The notes under the pieces are model-generated. The model made no database searches, was not told where the DNA came from, and was given only the letters and a program-made list of their open reading frames with translations. Shown in pieces: positions 1-8,537 of a stretch of 64,000 nt of DNA. The first letter of the stretch is position 1, and each line of letters starts with the position of its first letter. Position numbers and translations under genes: made by a program. The DNA comes from Saccharibacillus nicotianae (GTDB taxonomy: Bacteria; Bacillota; Bacilli; Paenibacillales; Paenibacillaceae): the NCBI RefSeq assembly GCF_042681745.1, contig NZ_JBHUGF010000010.1:496001-560000 (forward strand), given 5' to 3'.

Positions 1-1
1 A

Positions 2-31
2 CAACAAGTTGCCGTCTTGAAAGAAGAGTGA
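2..31 (+). CDS. 3' end of an upstream gene (partial)
   Basis: An open frame enters from the left edge and stops at TGA 29-31, giving the C-terminal residues QQVAVLKEE. The stop overlaps the GTG start of murI in a GTGA arrangement, so the two are probably translationally coupled. In Bacillus subtilis a MarR-type regulator (ysmB) lies just upstream of racE, so this could be the same gene; nine residues cannot prove it. Confidence 0.4.
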   Translation, partial: QQVAVLKEE

Positions 32-822
32 ATACATTGAAAATTGGAGTTTTTGACTCGGGGATTGGTGGATTAACTGTTTTACATGAAGTGCTCAAAG
101 TGTTGCCAGCAGATGATTATCTATTTTACGCGGATACTCAACATGTTCCTTATGGTGAAAAGCCCAAAGATGAGGTACGTCAGTATATTTTTGATGCGGT
201 AGATTATCTAGCAGCGCAACATATCAAAGCGCTGGTGATCGCTTGCAATACTGCAACCAGTATAGCGGTGAACGATCTACGTCAGCGTTATGACTTTCCT
301 ATTCTCGGCATTGAACCGGCGGTTAAGCCTGCTGTGCAGAACAGTATGATTAAGCACAAAAAAGTACTTGTATTAGCAACGACGTTAACATTACGAGAAG
401 AAAAATTTCAAAATTTAGTACGTTCGATAGATACGGCTGATATTGTGGAAAGTTTGGCTTTGCCAGGGCTGGTACAACTCGCAGAAAAAAGACAATTTGC
501 AGATGCAGAGGTACAGGCTTATTTACAACAAGCACTAGCAGGATTAGACCTGAATCAATATGGCACTATCGTATTGGGATGTACGCATTTTCCTTATTTT
601 AAAGAGCATTTGCATCATTTCTTTCCTGAAGAAGTCGATATTATCGATGGTGGAGAAGGAACCGCACGCAATCTGTACCGAATTTTGCAACAACGTTCGC
701 AGATTGGAGAAGGAACAGGTCAGATCAGCTATGTAGAATCAGGTGTGATTATCCAAGATTCCAAGCAACTAGATGCTTATGATCAATTGCTATTAAGATT
801 GTCTGCTTCTTCTACATTTTAA
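28..822 (+). CDS. murI: glutamate racemase (peptidoglycan D-Glu supply)
   Basis: The enzyme interconverts L- and D-glutamate in the cytoplasm, providing D-Glu for the peptidoglycan stem peptide. The 264-residue length is normal for the Asp/Glu racemase family. The N-terminal FDSGIGG motif carries Asp10 and Ser11, and the two catalytic cysteines are visible in ACNTATS (Cys73) and LGCTHFPY (Cys185). The start is GTG at 28, preceded by a purine-rich GAAAGAAG and overlapping the stop of the upstream frame. The gene is followed by a strong hairpin terminator. The Bacillus orthologue is racE. No unusual features. Confidence 0.96.
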   Translation: MNTLKIGVFDSGIGGLTVLHEVLKVLPADDYLFYADTQHVPYGEKPKDEVRQYIFDAVDYLAAQHIKALVIACNTATSIAVNDLRQRYDFPILGIEPAVKPAVQNSMIKHKKVLVLATTLTLREEKFQNLVRSIDTADIVESLALPGLVQLAEKRQFADAEVQAYLQQALAGLDLNQYGTIVLGCTHFPYFKEHLHHFFPEEVDIIDGGEGTARNLYRILQQRSQIGEGTGQISYVESGVIIQDSKQLDAYDQLLLRLSASSTF

Positions 823-862
823 CTATTGCTCTATACAAATCAGCTAAAAAAGATATCAAAAC

Positions 863-896
863 AAAGCGCAGCCTTCAACTAGAAGCTGCGCTTTTT
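863..896 (+). terminator. Rho-independent terminator of murI
   Basis: AAAGCGCAGC pairs with GCTGCGCTTT, with an inner CTTC/GAAG extension across one bulged base, and a run of T follows directly. Confidence 0.85.
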
Positions 897-990
897 GCAA
901 TAAAAATATAGAGGATTAGAGTGAAATTGGAACATGTATGATTGAGATATAGCATTATAACAAGGATAAAAGTAATTGGCGCAGCGATGG

Positions 991-1422
991 TTATGAAACT
1001 TGCGTAGGAGAAGTAGAAGAAGCATTAGGCGTTGTACTGTGGCGAAAAGAACGGGTAGTGGTTATAGATATTGATTTACGTCTGGTCGCAGCAGGTCTAA
1101 CAACAGACTTGGTTACAGCAGTAGAAGCTGGTTCATTAGCTTGGCGAACTGTAGCATCTGCAATAGCCGGAGATGCAGTATATCCAGCCAGACGAGGATG
1201 AAGCGGTTGAACAGGCTTAATCGTAGGCTTGAGCTTCGACTTCGCAGGTTGCCAGGCAAGAATCTGATCTTCACGAAATGTGCGTGGACTACCTGTACGT
1301 AGACAGTCAGCATACACTAGACCTTTACGAATATGCTTAATCTCGATGCGTCGCTGTGTTAGTTGATGAGAACGATCCATATATACAATTTCAACAATTT
1401 CGCCTATATATTTAGATAACAT
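991..1422 (-). CDS. small WYL-like protein with basic disordered tail, SOS-controlled
   Basis: The start is ATG at 1422, because AGGAG sits 7 bases upstream; a longer in-frame reading to 1494 would run through the promoter. The 143-residue product has an N-terminal beta-rich segment (about residues 1-60) with the pattern QRRIEIKHIRKG followed by RTFREDQILA, which resembles the end of WYL domains in transcription regulators. The W-Y-L motif itself is not present. Residues about 65-143 are low-complexity, rich in Ala, Ser, Thr and Arg, and probably disordered. There is no HTH, so if it acts in regulation it does so through a partner or by ligand or nucleic acid binding. It is monocistronic, with murI convergent beyond it. 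Function unknown; the promoter ties it to DNA damage. The WYL assignment is by eye. Confidence 0.7.
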   Translation of the reverse strand: MLSKYIGEIVEIVYMDRSHQLTQRRIEIKHIRKGLVYADCLRTGSPRTFREDQILAWQPAKSKLKPTIKPVQPLHPRLAGYTASPAIADATVRQANEPASTAVTKSVVRPAATRRKSISITTTRSFRHSTTPNASSTSPTQVS

Positions 1423-1437
1423 AGCATTACTCCTATC

Positions 1438-1494
1438 CGAACATTTGTTCTTATTTATATTCTTATTATATACGAACATACGTTTCTTTTTCAA
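1438..1494 (-). promoter_or_regulatory. sigma-A promoter with two LexA (SOS) operators
   Basis: On the minus strand TTGAAA (1494-1489) and TATAAT (1470-1465) are 18 bases apart. CGAACATACGTTTC (1473-1486, plus-strand reading) matches the Bacillus LexA consensus CGAACRNRYGTTYC at every position and lies exactly between the -35 and -10 boxes. A second near-match, CGAACATTTGTTCT (1438-1451), covers the expected transcription start. The centres are 35 bases apart. The layout predicts tight LexA repression released by DNA damage. Confidence 0.88.
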
Positions 1495-1633
1495 GTATTA
1501 TTTGTAGTTTTCAAAATAAGTACCAATTACATATGGATCGTACCATACCGCTTATAGATTTCAGTTTATGCTTATATTGGGTAAATGAGATAAAGAAAGT
1601 TTATTTTAGGTATAGCCATTGAAGGAGGACATT

Positions 1634-3910
1634 ATGAAAACAGATATTCCACAACTACTATCTCAAATGACACTTGAAGAAAAAGCGAGTCTTTGTTCAG
1701 GTCTTGATTTCTGGAACACACAACCGATCGAACGTTTAAATATTCCGTCTGTAATGATGACAGATGGCCCGCATGGATTACGTAAGCAAGGTGAAGAAGC
1801 AGATCACTTGGGATTAAATGATAGTGTACCGGCTACTTGTTTTCCGTCAGCCGCAGGCATGGCTTCTTCTTGGAACCGCGATCTTATTCGTCAAGTAGGG
1901 GAAGCGCTAGGTCAAGAATCACAAGCGGAAAATGTTGCTGTTTTGCTTGGCCCCGGTACGAATATCAAGCGTTCCCCTTTATGTGGACGTAACTTTGAAT
2001 ACTTTTCGGAAGATCCGTATCTTTCTTCTGAATTAGCAGCTCATCATATTCAAGGCGTACAAAGTCAGGGTGTAGGTACATCACTCAAACACTTTGCCGC
2101 TAACAATCAAGAAGAGCGCCGGATGAGTGTAGACGCTATTGTCGATGAACGTACATTACGTGAAATTTATCTAGCTAGCTTTGAAGGAGCTGTAAAACAA
2201 TCTCAGCCCTGGAGCGTTATGTGTTCGTATAACAAATTAAATGGAACGTATACCGGTGAAAATGAATTTCTTTTGACCAAAGTGTTACGTGAAGAATGGG
2301 GATTTGAAGGATTTGTTGTGTCCGATTGGGGCGCTGTAAATGAACGTGTAGACGGGCTACGAGCAGGTCTAGAACTTGAAATGCCTGCAAATAACGGTAT
2401 CGGTGATGCCAAAATTGTCAAAGCTGTGCAAGAAGGACAATTGGATGAAAAAATCGTCGATCGAGCAGTTACGCGGGTATTGGAATTTATTTTCAAAGCA
2501 GTAGAGCAACGTCAACAAGATCCTTCATACGATGCGGACGAACACCATGCACTAGCCCGTAAGATAGGACAAGAAAGTATGGTTTTACTTAAAAATGAAG
2601 ATCAACTCTTACCGCTTGCCAAACAAGGAAAGATTGCTGTAATCGGTGAATTTGCTCAAAATCCGCGTTACCAAGGTGGCGGTAGTTCCCATGTGAATCC
2701 GACACAACTGGATAAAGCTTTTGATGAAATTGTCAAACATGTCGGTGATCAAGGGCATGTATCTTATGCGGCCGGTTATGATCTGGATAGCGATGATATC
2801 AAAGAAGAATTAGTTCAAGAAGCTGTACAACTAGCAGCCCAGGCGGAAGTTGTGGTGTTATTTACAGGATTACCTGATCGCTATGAATCGGAAGGGTATG
2901 ATCGGACGCATCTTCATATTCCGCAAAATCATCAATATTTAATCGAAGAACTTGCTAAAGTACAGCCTAATTTGATTGTTGTACTTAGTAATGGTTCGCC
3001 TGTTGTGATGCCATGGATCGGACATGCCAAAGCAATACTGGAAGGATACTTAGGTGGACAAGCATTTGGCGGTGCAGTTGCCGACTTATTATTCGGTGAA
3101 GTGAGTCCAAGCGGGAAATTAGCTGAAACGTTTCCTATGCAGTTAAGCGACAATCCATCTTTTTTGAATTTTCCGGGTGAACAAGATCGGGTAGAATATC
3201 GCGAAGGTATTTTTGTTGGCTATCGTTATTATGATACCAAGCAGATTAAGCCTTTGTTCCCATTCGGTTATGGATTAAGTTATACTTCATTTGAATATAG
3301 TGATCTTGTGGTTGATCGTGAGCAATACAGCGATCAAGATCAGGTAAAAGTAAGTGTGAAGATTACGAATACAGGTCAAGTCGCAGGCAAAGAAATTGTA
3401 CAATTGTATGTTAAAGATAACGAGAGTATAGTGATGCGCCCAGAAAAAGAACTTAAAGGATTCTCGAAAGTACATCTACAAGCAGGCGAAAGTCAGACTG
3501 TACACTTTACACTCGATAAGCGTTCGTTTGCTTATTACAATGTAGAATTAGCAGACTGGCATGTCGAATCAGGAACATTCGAGATTCTTGTTGGTTCTTC
3601 TTCTCGTGATATTCGTGTACAACAATCGATTAACGTTCAATCCAGTGTAGAACTTCCACTGACGATTGATCGCAATACAACGATGGGTGATATTACGACT
3701 CATCCCAAAACCGAGCAATTGGCGAAAGAATTACTGGAACGTTCGGGCATGGGGCAATTATTTGATGCTAGCGATGATATGATGTCAGCAATGGTCAAAG
3801 GAATGCCGTTACGAGCAATGGTTAATTTCGGACAAGGGAAATATACAGAAGAAATGCTTGCACAAGATATCGAAAAGTTAAATCAAGCGTTTGTTTCTAC
3901 TACATCATAA
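1634..3910 (+). CDS. glycoside hydrolase family 3 beta-glucosidase
   Basis: This 758-residue enzyme probably removes terminal beta-linked sugars from oligosaccharides in the cytoplasm; no signal peptide is seen. Domain order is the GH3 TIM barrel (about 1-290), the alpha/beta sandwich (about 320-540) and a C-terminal fibronectin III-like domain (about 570-650), then roughly 100 extra residues. Seen motifs are RSPLCGRNFEYFSEDP and KHFAANNQE for substrate binding and GFVVSDWGAV carrying the nucleophile Asp231. AAGGAGG at 1622-1628 picks the ATG at 1634 rather than the in-frame TTG at 1619. It stands alone with its own terminator. Exact substrate (glucoside, xyloside or other) cannot be told from sequence. 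Confidence 0.93.
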   Translation: MKTDIPQLLSQMTLEEKASLCSGLDFWNTQPIERLNIPSVMMTDGPHGLRKQGEEADHLGLNDSVPATCFPSAAGMASSWNRDLIRQVGEALGQESQAENVAVLLGPGTNIKRSPLCGRNFEYFSEDPYLSSELAAHHIQGVQSQGVGTSLKHFAANNQEERRMSVDAIVDERTLREIYLASFEGAVKQSQPWSVMCSYNKLNGTYTGENEFLLTKVLREEWGFEGFVVSDWGAVNERVDGLRAGLELEMPANNGIGDAKIVKAVQEGQLDEKIVDRAVTRVLEFIFKAVEQRQQDPSYDADEHHALARKIGQESMVLLKNEDQLLPLAKQGKIAVIGEFAQNPRYQGGGSSHVNPTQLDKAFDEIVKHVGDQGHVSYAAGYDLDSDDIKEELVQEAVQLAAQAEVVVLFTGLPDRYESEGYDRTHLHIPQNHQYLIEELAKVQPNLIVVLSNGSPVVMPWIGHAKAILEGYLGGQAFGGAVADLLFGEVSPSGKLAETFPMQLSDNPSFLNFPGEQDRVEYREGIFVGYRYYDTKQIKPLFPFGYGLSYTSFEYSDLVVDREQYSDQDQVKVSVKITNTGQVAGKEIVQLYVKDNESIVMRPEKELKGFSKVHLQAGESQTVHFTLDKRSFAYYNVELADWHVESGTFEILVGSSSRDIRVQQSINVQSSVELPLTIDRNTTMGDITTHPKTEQLAKELLERSGMGQLFDASDDMMSAMVKGMPLRAMVNFGQGKYTEEMLAQDIEKLNQAFVSTTS

Positions 3911-3919
3911 GCACAAGAC

Positions 3920-3957
3920 AAAACAGCCTTTTTCGTTTAGAAAAGGGCTGTTTTTTT
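3920..3957 (+). terminator. Rho-independent terminator of the GH3 gene
   Basis: AAACAGCCTTTTTC pairs with GAAAAGGGCTGTTT around a short loop, with a T-run after it. Confidence 0.85.
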
Positions 3958-4093
3958 GTATCTTGCATAAAAGAGATTGTATAGTCTGCATATTAATTAT
4001 GTATGATATCCTCATAACAGCCGTCTTTATCTTCTATTTCTATGATACAATTGTAAAGAGTACACAATGGGAAGATTGAAGGAGCAAAATAAA

Positions 4094-4555
4094 ATGGCGA
4101 TAGAAGTGATACGCGTACAAACTCAACAACAGTTAGAACAATGCTTGAATATTCGGAGACAAGTATTTGTTGTAGAGCAGAAAGTTCCTGAAAGCAGAGA
4201 AGTAGATGAGTATGATCAATTGCCAAATGATGGCGTAGCTTATCATTTTCTGTTACAAAAAGATGGCGAAAATATTGCAGCAGGTCGTATGATTCGTTAT
4301 GAGAACGGAGCAGCTAAAATGCAACGTATTGCTGTATTGCCTGGCTATCGTAGAGGTGGATATGGTAAATCTATTCTTTTAGGTATGGAAAATTATGCGC
4401 GTCAAAATGGATTTGAAAAAGCTTTACTTGATTCTCAATGTCAAGCCGAAGGATTTTACAATAAAATGGGATATATCACAATTTCCGAAGAGCCTTTTGA
4501 AGATGCAGGTATTGCTCATGTTAGTATGAAAAAGCAACTTGTAGTTACTATCTAA
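4094..4555 (+). CDS. GNAT family N-acetyltransferase (YjcF/ElaA-like)
   Basis: A 153-residue acetyl-CoA-dependent acetyltransferase of unknown acceptor. The N-terminal IRRQVFVVEQKVPESREVDEYD pattern is typical of the YjcF/ElaA branch, and the acetyl-CoA loop reads QRIAVLPGYRRGGYGK (about residues 86-101), followed by the AEGFYNKMGY segment near the C-terminus. AAGGAG at 4079-4084, nine bases upstream, supports the ATG at 4094 over the earlier in-frame ATG at 4067. Single-gene unit, convergent with the next gene across a shared terminator. Confidence 0.88.
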   Translation: MAIEVIRVQTQQQLEQCLNIRRQVFVVEQKVPESREVDEYDQLPNDGVAYHFLLQKDGENIAAGRMIRYENGAAKMQRIAVLPGYRRGGYGKSILLGMENYARQNGFEKALLDSQCQAEGFYNKMGYITISEEPFEDAGIAHVSMKKQLVVTI

Positions 4556-4591
4556 ATTCATATGATTGTTATGTATCATGGATAACATAGC

Positions 4592-4628
4592 AAAACCGCG
4601 CCAATCATATCTGGCACGGTTTTTTTTG
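4592..4628. terminator. terminator between convergent genes
   Basis: AAAACCGCGCCA and TGGCACGGTTTT form the stem with one mismatch; T-runs flank it on the plus strand, and A-runs allow partial function on the minus strand. Confidence 0.75.
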
Positions 4629-4647
4629 TTGTTTTCAAAAAAACGAA

Positions 4648-5385
4648 TTATCCCAATGTGTAAAATTGATGTTGCTCCAAAAAAGTCATCTCTTTGGTTT
4701 TGCCTATAAAATCTTCTTTGTCATCGTTATAATGCATCAACAAAATAGTAGAACGTACTTGTTCAGGTAAAGATAACAATTCATCTAAAGTCGCATGTAC
4801 GATACCTGGAGGATGTAATTGACAATCATGCAAAATCGTTTTAACCCCGCGTTCGTATACTAAATGTTCCAATAGATGAGGGTGGAATTTCATATCTCCG
4901 CTATAAAAAATAGTTTCATTTACTAAAAACGAATAGCTATTCTTCCCATCAATATGTGGTGTCTGAATTAATTCAATATCTAATCCTTCTGTTAATGTGA
5001 TCGGTTGTTCAGCCACGATCGGTCTTACATCAAACACATCTTCGATCCGTTCTATTCCTTCTTGCGTCATACCACCGGATAATGTGTGTTCCCACAAAGG
5101 ACGTACTAATGTGCTTGCAATATATAAAACCGGTTTCCGATTATAGATAAATTTCATCTGAAATCCTAATTCTTCAAGACCACCTACATGATCTCCATGA
5201 ATATGAGTAATCAGAATCGCATCAATTTCATTCACAGTTTTACCTAATTGATGTAACGCAAGCGGAGCTGTAATACCGCAATCCACCATTAGCGTATAGT
5301 CACCAACATGAATCAATGCATTATTATTATGATAATTTTTGGCAAAAGCATTACCTGTTCCTAGCATCTGTAGTTCAATAGACAC
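4648..5385 (-). CDS. MBL-fold metal-dependent hydrolase, RNase Z-like
   Basis: A 245-residue metallo-beta-lactamase fold protein. The metal-binding HIHGDH motif (in ILITHIHGDHVGG), the Asp in FYSGDMKFHP and later His residues (HDCQLHP, LLMHYND) give a two-metal site as in the RNase Z/ElaC and related hydrolase branch. The exosite arm that defines true tRNA-processing RNase Z is not evident, so substrate is open. The start is GTG at 5385: AGGAGG lies six bases upstream, whereas the in-frame ATG further up has no comparable site. Monocistronic. Confidence 0.85.
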   Translation of the reverse strand: MSIELQMLGTGNAFAKNYHNNNALIHVGDYTLMVDCGITAPLALHQLGKTVNEIDAILITHIHGDHVGGLEELGFQMKFIYNRKPVLYIASTLVRPLWEHTLSGGMTQEGIERIEDVFDVRPIVAEQPITLTEGLDIELIQTPHIDGKNSYSFLVNETIFYSGDMKFHPHLLEHLVYERGVKTILHDCQLHPPGIVHATLDELLSLPEQVRSTILLMHYNDDKEDFIGKTKEMTFLEQHQFYTLG

Positions 5386-5725
5386 AGTATTCCTCCTGTC
5401 TGTATGGTACATGAAATAAAGAGATATCTATCCAATGAGTAGACATTCTTCTTTCTTAATGTAACATGAATAGAAGCGAGAAGGGAAATACAGGAATTGA
5501 ATATCGGCACCAAACAGATAAAGATACAACCGCGCACGATTGGTTTAATGATAGTTGGAACAATAATTGTAAGTGTCAAAAGGTTACAATTTTTTTACCG
5601 CAACTGAACGGGACTATTGGAGTATATATGTATAAGAAGATCAGCATAGAGATACAATGCTTTTATGATAAAGAGAGAATTGGAGTCGATAAGCTTTTTC
5701 TAAATACAAAAGGAGGGGTTCTTAC
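5386..5725. other. intergenic region between divergent genes
   Basis: This 340-base stretch separates the divergent MBL-fold and stalk-domain genes and must hold both promoters. I could not find a convincing -35/-10 pair in either direction. An 87-codon frame at 5466-5729 is present but has no ribosome binding site and an unlikely composition. Confidence 0.5.
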
Positions 5726-6280
5726 GTGAATTGGAAAAGAGTTGCAGTCTGTGCATTAGCCTTTTTCTTAATGAGCAGTTCAGTGCTATTTGCAGATGCT
5801 GTAAGTCAAAAGATTAAAGTATGGATTAATGGAAGTGAGGTCAGTGATGGAGCTTACATGATCGATGGAAAGACGTATGTACCTTTACGCGAGATTCAAG
5901 GTCTGGTCGATTATGATAATGATGCCAAAACCGTCAAACTTACCAAACCTAACGTACATATCTTTTTATTCAAAAATGATACGGCGTTTGGCAACGTCAG
6001 TAAAGGAAAGCTTAAATTCAATGTATTTAGTCAGGTAGACAATTTACAAACTGATATTGTCGCTGTCAAAGTGGCTATTATTGATCCTTCAGGCAATCAA
6101 AAAGATATCCAAAGTCAGGATATTACGCAACAAAAAGATAACTTCTGGTTCCGCACATACGATTTCACATATGATTTTAATACCGCAGGCAAATATACGG
6201 TTGGATTCTATATGAAAAAGTCTAAAGCTAGCGATTATGTACTTGTCTCCCAAAAGGTCATTACAGCGCTAAATCAATAA
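5726..6280 (+). CDS. secreted copper-amine-oxidase N-domain (stalk) protein
   Basis: A 184-residue exported protein. Residues 1-24 form a signal peptide (short basic start, hydrophobic ALAFFLMSSSVLF core, AxA-like ADA end). Residues about 28-70 match the copper amine oxidase N-terminal-like repeat common in Paenibacillus surface proteins (KVWINGSEV then DGKTYVPLREI). The remainder is predicted beta-rich and could be an Ig-like domain; I do not recognise it. The GTG start at 5726 is set by AAGGAGG at 5710-5716. Despite the domain name, no oxidase active site is present; a structural or binding role at the cell surface is inferred. Confidence 0.8.
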   Translation: MNWKRVAVCALAFFLMSSSVLFADAVSQKIKVWINGSEVSDGAYMIDGKTYVPLREIQGLVDYDNDAKTVKLTKPNVHIFLFKNDTAFGNVSKGKLKFNVFSQVDNLQTDIVAVKVAIIDPSGNQKDIQSQDITQQKDNFWFRTYDFTYDFNTAGKYTVGFYMKKSKASDYVLVSQKVITALNQ

Positions 6281-6444
6281 TCTTGAACAGATAGTATAGA
6301 TGATCTAGAGAAGGTATGAATCTCAATTGACCTGTCTAGGGGAAAGTGGTAAGATACACAAGTATTATTTCATGAATGAAAGGTATTACACCTATTTATG
6401 AACCTAAATGACATTCAATTTTATGCCGAAAGTAGGTTATCCTA

Positions 6445-6753
6445 ATGAGCGATAAACATGTACATGATGAAAATTGTAATCATGATCACGACCATGACCA
6501 CGAAGCGGAAGAATATGTATTAACATTGACTGACGACGAAGGTAATGATGTAGAAATGGTTCTTGTTGAAACATTTGATGTTGGCGAGAAATTGTATGCA
6601 CTTCTACTAGAGCGTGGCAATCCTGAAGCAGATGGTTACATCATGCGTCTGGAAGAAGAAGAAGACGGATTCGAATTGCAAAATATCGAAGACGAAAAAG
6701 AATGGGCTGCTGTAGAGAAAGCATACGGCGAGCTTATCGAAGAATCAGAATAA
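6445..6753 (+). CDS. DUF1292 family protein (YrzB-like) with His-rich head
   Basis: A 102-residue acidic cytoplasmic protein of the DUF1292 family, whose role is unknown. The core (about residues 24-90) has the family pattern LTLTDDEGNDVEM, then FDVGEKLYALLL, then EEDGFELQNIEDEKEW. The first 20 residues are unusual: seven histidines plus a cysteine alternate with Asp, a plausible metal-binding tail. In Bacillus the yrzB gene lies with yrrK and yrzL; here it stands alone. Confidence 0.88.
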   Translation: MSDKHVHDENCNHDHDHDHEAEEYVLTLTDDEGNDVEMVLVETFDVGEKLYALLLERGNPEADGYIMRLEEEEDGFELQNIEDEKEWAAVEKAYGELIEESE

Positions 6754-6767
6754 GATTCATCATAAAT

Positions 6768-6819
6768 AAAGCCGGGTAGATATTGTATATTTCTATACAG
6801 TATTCACTCCGGCTTTTTT
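6768..6819. terminator. terminator between convergent genes
   Basis: AAAGCCGG at the left pairs with CCGGCTTTTTT at the right across a long AT-rich loop that itself can pair (GTATA/TATAC). Confidence 0.7.
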
Positions 6820-6862
6820 GTGTATTTACTTTGGTATTTTAATAGTAAAGATGAGTATATAT

Positions 6863-8359
6863 TTAGAAAATAGCGTCTGTTTCTACGATTACTTTGACAT
6901 GATGTACTGTACGATCTTCAGGCCCTTTGACTGGCAATCCTACTTCAACATGATCGGTAATATAATCGATATTTTCTTGTGAAATAACTTCACCTGGTAA
7001 CAAAATAGGAATACCTGGCGGATATACATAAATAAATTCAGCGATAATACGTCCTGCTGATTCTTTAAAAGGAACCACTTCGGTATCACCATAAAAAGCA
7101 TCACGCGGAATGAGTGACAATTGCGGAATCTCTGGAATTTTGACAACCAGTTCATGAATTTCTTTAGAACCGTCAGTACTGTAATATTGAGATGCCATAT
7201 CAGTGAGCGAGCGCACAAGAATATCAACACTGTCCTGTGTATCTCCTGGAGTTACCAGACACAAAATATTATACATATCACTTAATTCAATCTCTAGATT
7301 GTAATGCTCACGTAACCAGTTCTCTGCATCGTATCCTGTAATACCTAAATGACGAATATGAATCGTTAGCTTAGTCGGATCATAGTTAAATGTTGCTTCA
7401 CCGCCAAGTAATTCTTTCCCAAAGCAGTATAATCCCGGAATATCATTGATCTTTTGACGTGTTTCTTGAGCTAATTGAATCGTACGCTCTGCCATATCAT
7501 GTCCATTAAGCGCTAGATTGCGACGTGACGTATCTAGAGAAGCTAATAGGATATATGAAGTAGATGTTGTGGTCAGCATGCTAATAATGGTCTGTACGCG
7601 GTGAGGATTCACATGACCATTTTTTACATTTAGATTCAACACAGAACTTTGAGTCATCGAGCCACCTAGCTTATGTACACTGGTAGCTGCCATATCTGCA
7701 CCAGCTTCCATCGCAGAGATCGGCAAGTCTTTATGAAAATGAATCAATACACCATGCGCTTCATCGACCAATACAGGAACACCACGACTATGCGAAAGAT
7801 CAACAATTTCTTTCAGATCAGCACAGACTCCGAAATAAGTCGGGTTAATAACAAGAACTGCTTTGGCATCAGGATGGCGATCTAGCGCGCGACGTACAGA
7901 TGAAGTCGTAATCCCATGATCAATCCCCAAATTTTCATCACGTGCTGGAGAAACGAATACTGGCTTCGCTCCTGCAAAAATAATTGCAGACATAATCGAT
8001 TTGTGCACATTACGTGGAACGATAATTTTGTCACCCGGTGAACAAACAGACAAAATCATTGTCATAATAGCGCCACTTGTTCCTTGTACTGAAAAATACG
8101 TATAATCAGCACCAAAAGCATCAGCGGCTAATTTTTGGGCTTGCTCGATCACACCCATCGGTTGGTGCAAATCATCAAGTGGTGCAATATTGATCAGATC
8201 TATAGAAAGGGTATTATCACCCACAAACTCTCGGAACTCCTGATCACTGCCGATTCCTTTTTTGTGCCCTGGAATATGGAATTGGACGGGATTGCTTGCC
8301 GCATGCTCTCGTAGAGCGGTGAAAAGCGGCGTTTGCTTATGATCCATTGAAGCTGTCAC
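6863..8359 (-). CDS. speA: PLP-dependent Orn/Lys/Arg decarboxylase, SpeA-like
   Basis: A 498-residue fold-type I pyridoxal phosphate decarboxylase, the size of Bacillus SpeA (arginine to agmatine, first step of polyamine synthesis). Seen: the opening QFHIPGHKKG, the VQGTSGAIMT cofactor phosphate region, the VDEAHG Asp that pairs with the ring nitrogen, the Schiff-base Lys in TSVHKLGGSMTQ, and the Orn/Lys/Arg decarboxylase C-terminal domain from about residue 380. The start is uncertain: GTG at 8359 has AGAAAGG only two bases away, and an ATG four codons on has no better site. The family also includes lysine decarboxylases; substrate is inferred from length and similarity. Confidence 0.85.
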   Translation of the reverse strand: MTASMDHKQTPLFTALREHAASNPVQFHIPGHKKGIGSDQEFREFVGDNTLSIDLINIAPLDDLHQPMGVIEQAQKLAADAFGADYTYFSVQGTSGAIMTMILSVCSPGDKIIVPRNVHKSIMSAIIFAGAKPVFVSPARDENLGIDHGITTSSVRRALDRHPDAKAVLVINPTYFGVCADLKEIVDLSHSRGVPVLVDEAHGVLIHFHKDLPISAMEAGADMAATSVHKLGGSMTQSSVLNLNVKNGHVNPHRVQTIISMLTTTSTSYILLASLDTSRRNLALNGHDMAERTIQLAQETRQKINDIPGLYCFGKELLGGEATFNYDPTKLTIHIRHLGITGYDAENWLREHYNLEIELSDMYNILCLVTPGDTQDSVDILVRSLTDMASQYYSTDGSKEIHELVVKIPEIPQLSLIPRDAFYGDTEVVPFKESAGRIIAEFIYVYPPGIPILLPGEVISQENIDYITDHVEVGLPVKGPEDRTVHHVKVIVETDAIF

Positions 8360-8537
8360 AACCTTTCTGAGGTAAAGTCATTATTCTGAGGCTAAAATGC
8401 TTATACAACATTTTGCCAAACAAAATGAGTATAGCAAAACGTGGGGGGAATGCAATAGTTAATATAATAAGATAAAATACATATAACATAAATACGTATA
8501 CATTCAAGGGTAGACTTGAAGGGAGTCATCGTTAGTA

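Noticed and set aside
5466..5729. 87-codon frame between the MBL and stalk genes
   Set aside because: No ribosome site, odd composition, and it overlaps the strong AAGGAGG and start of the next gene.
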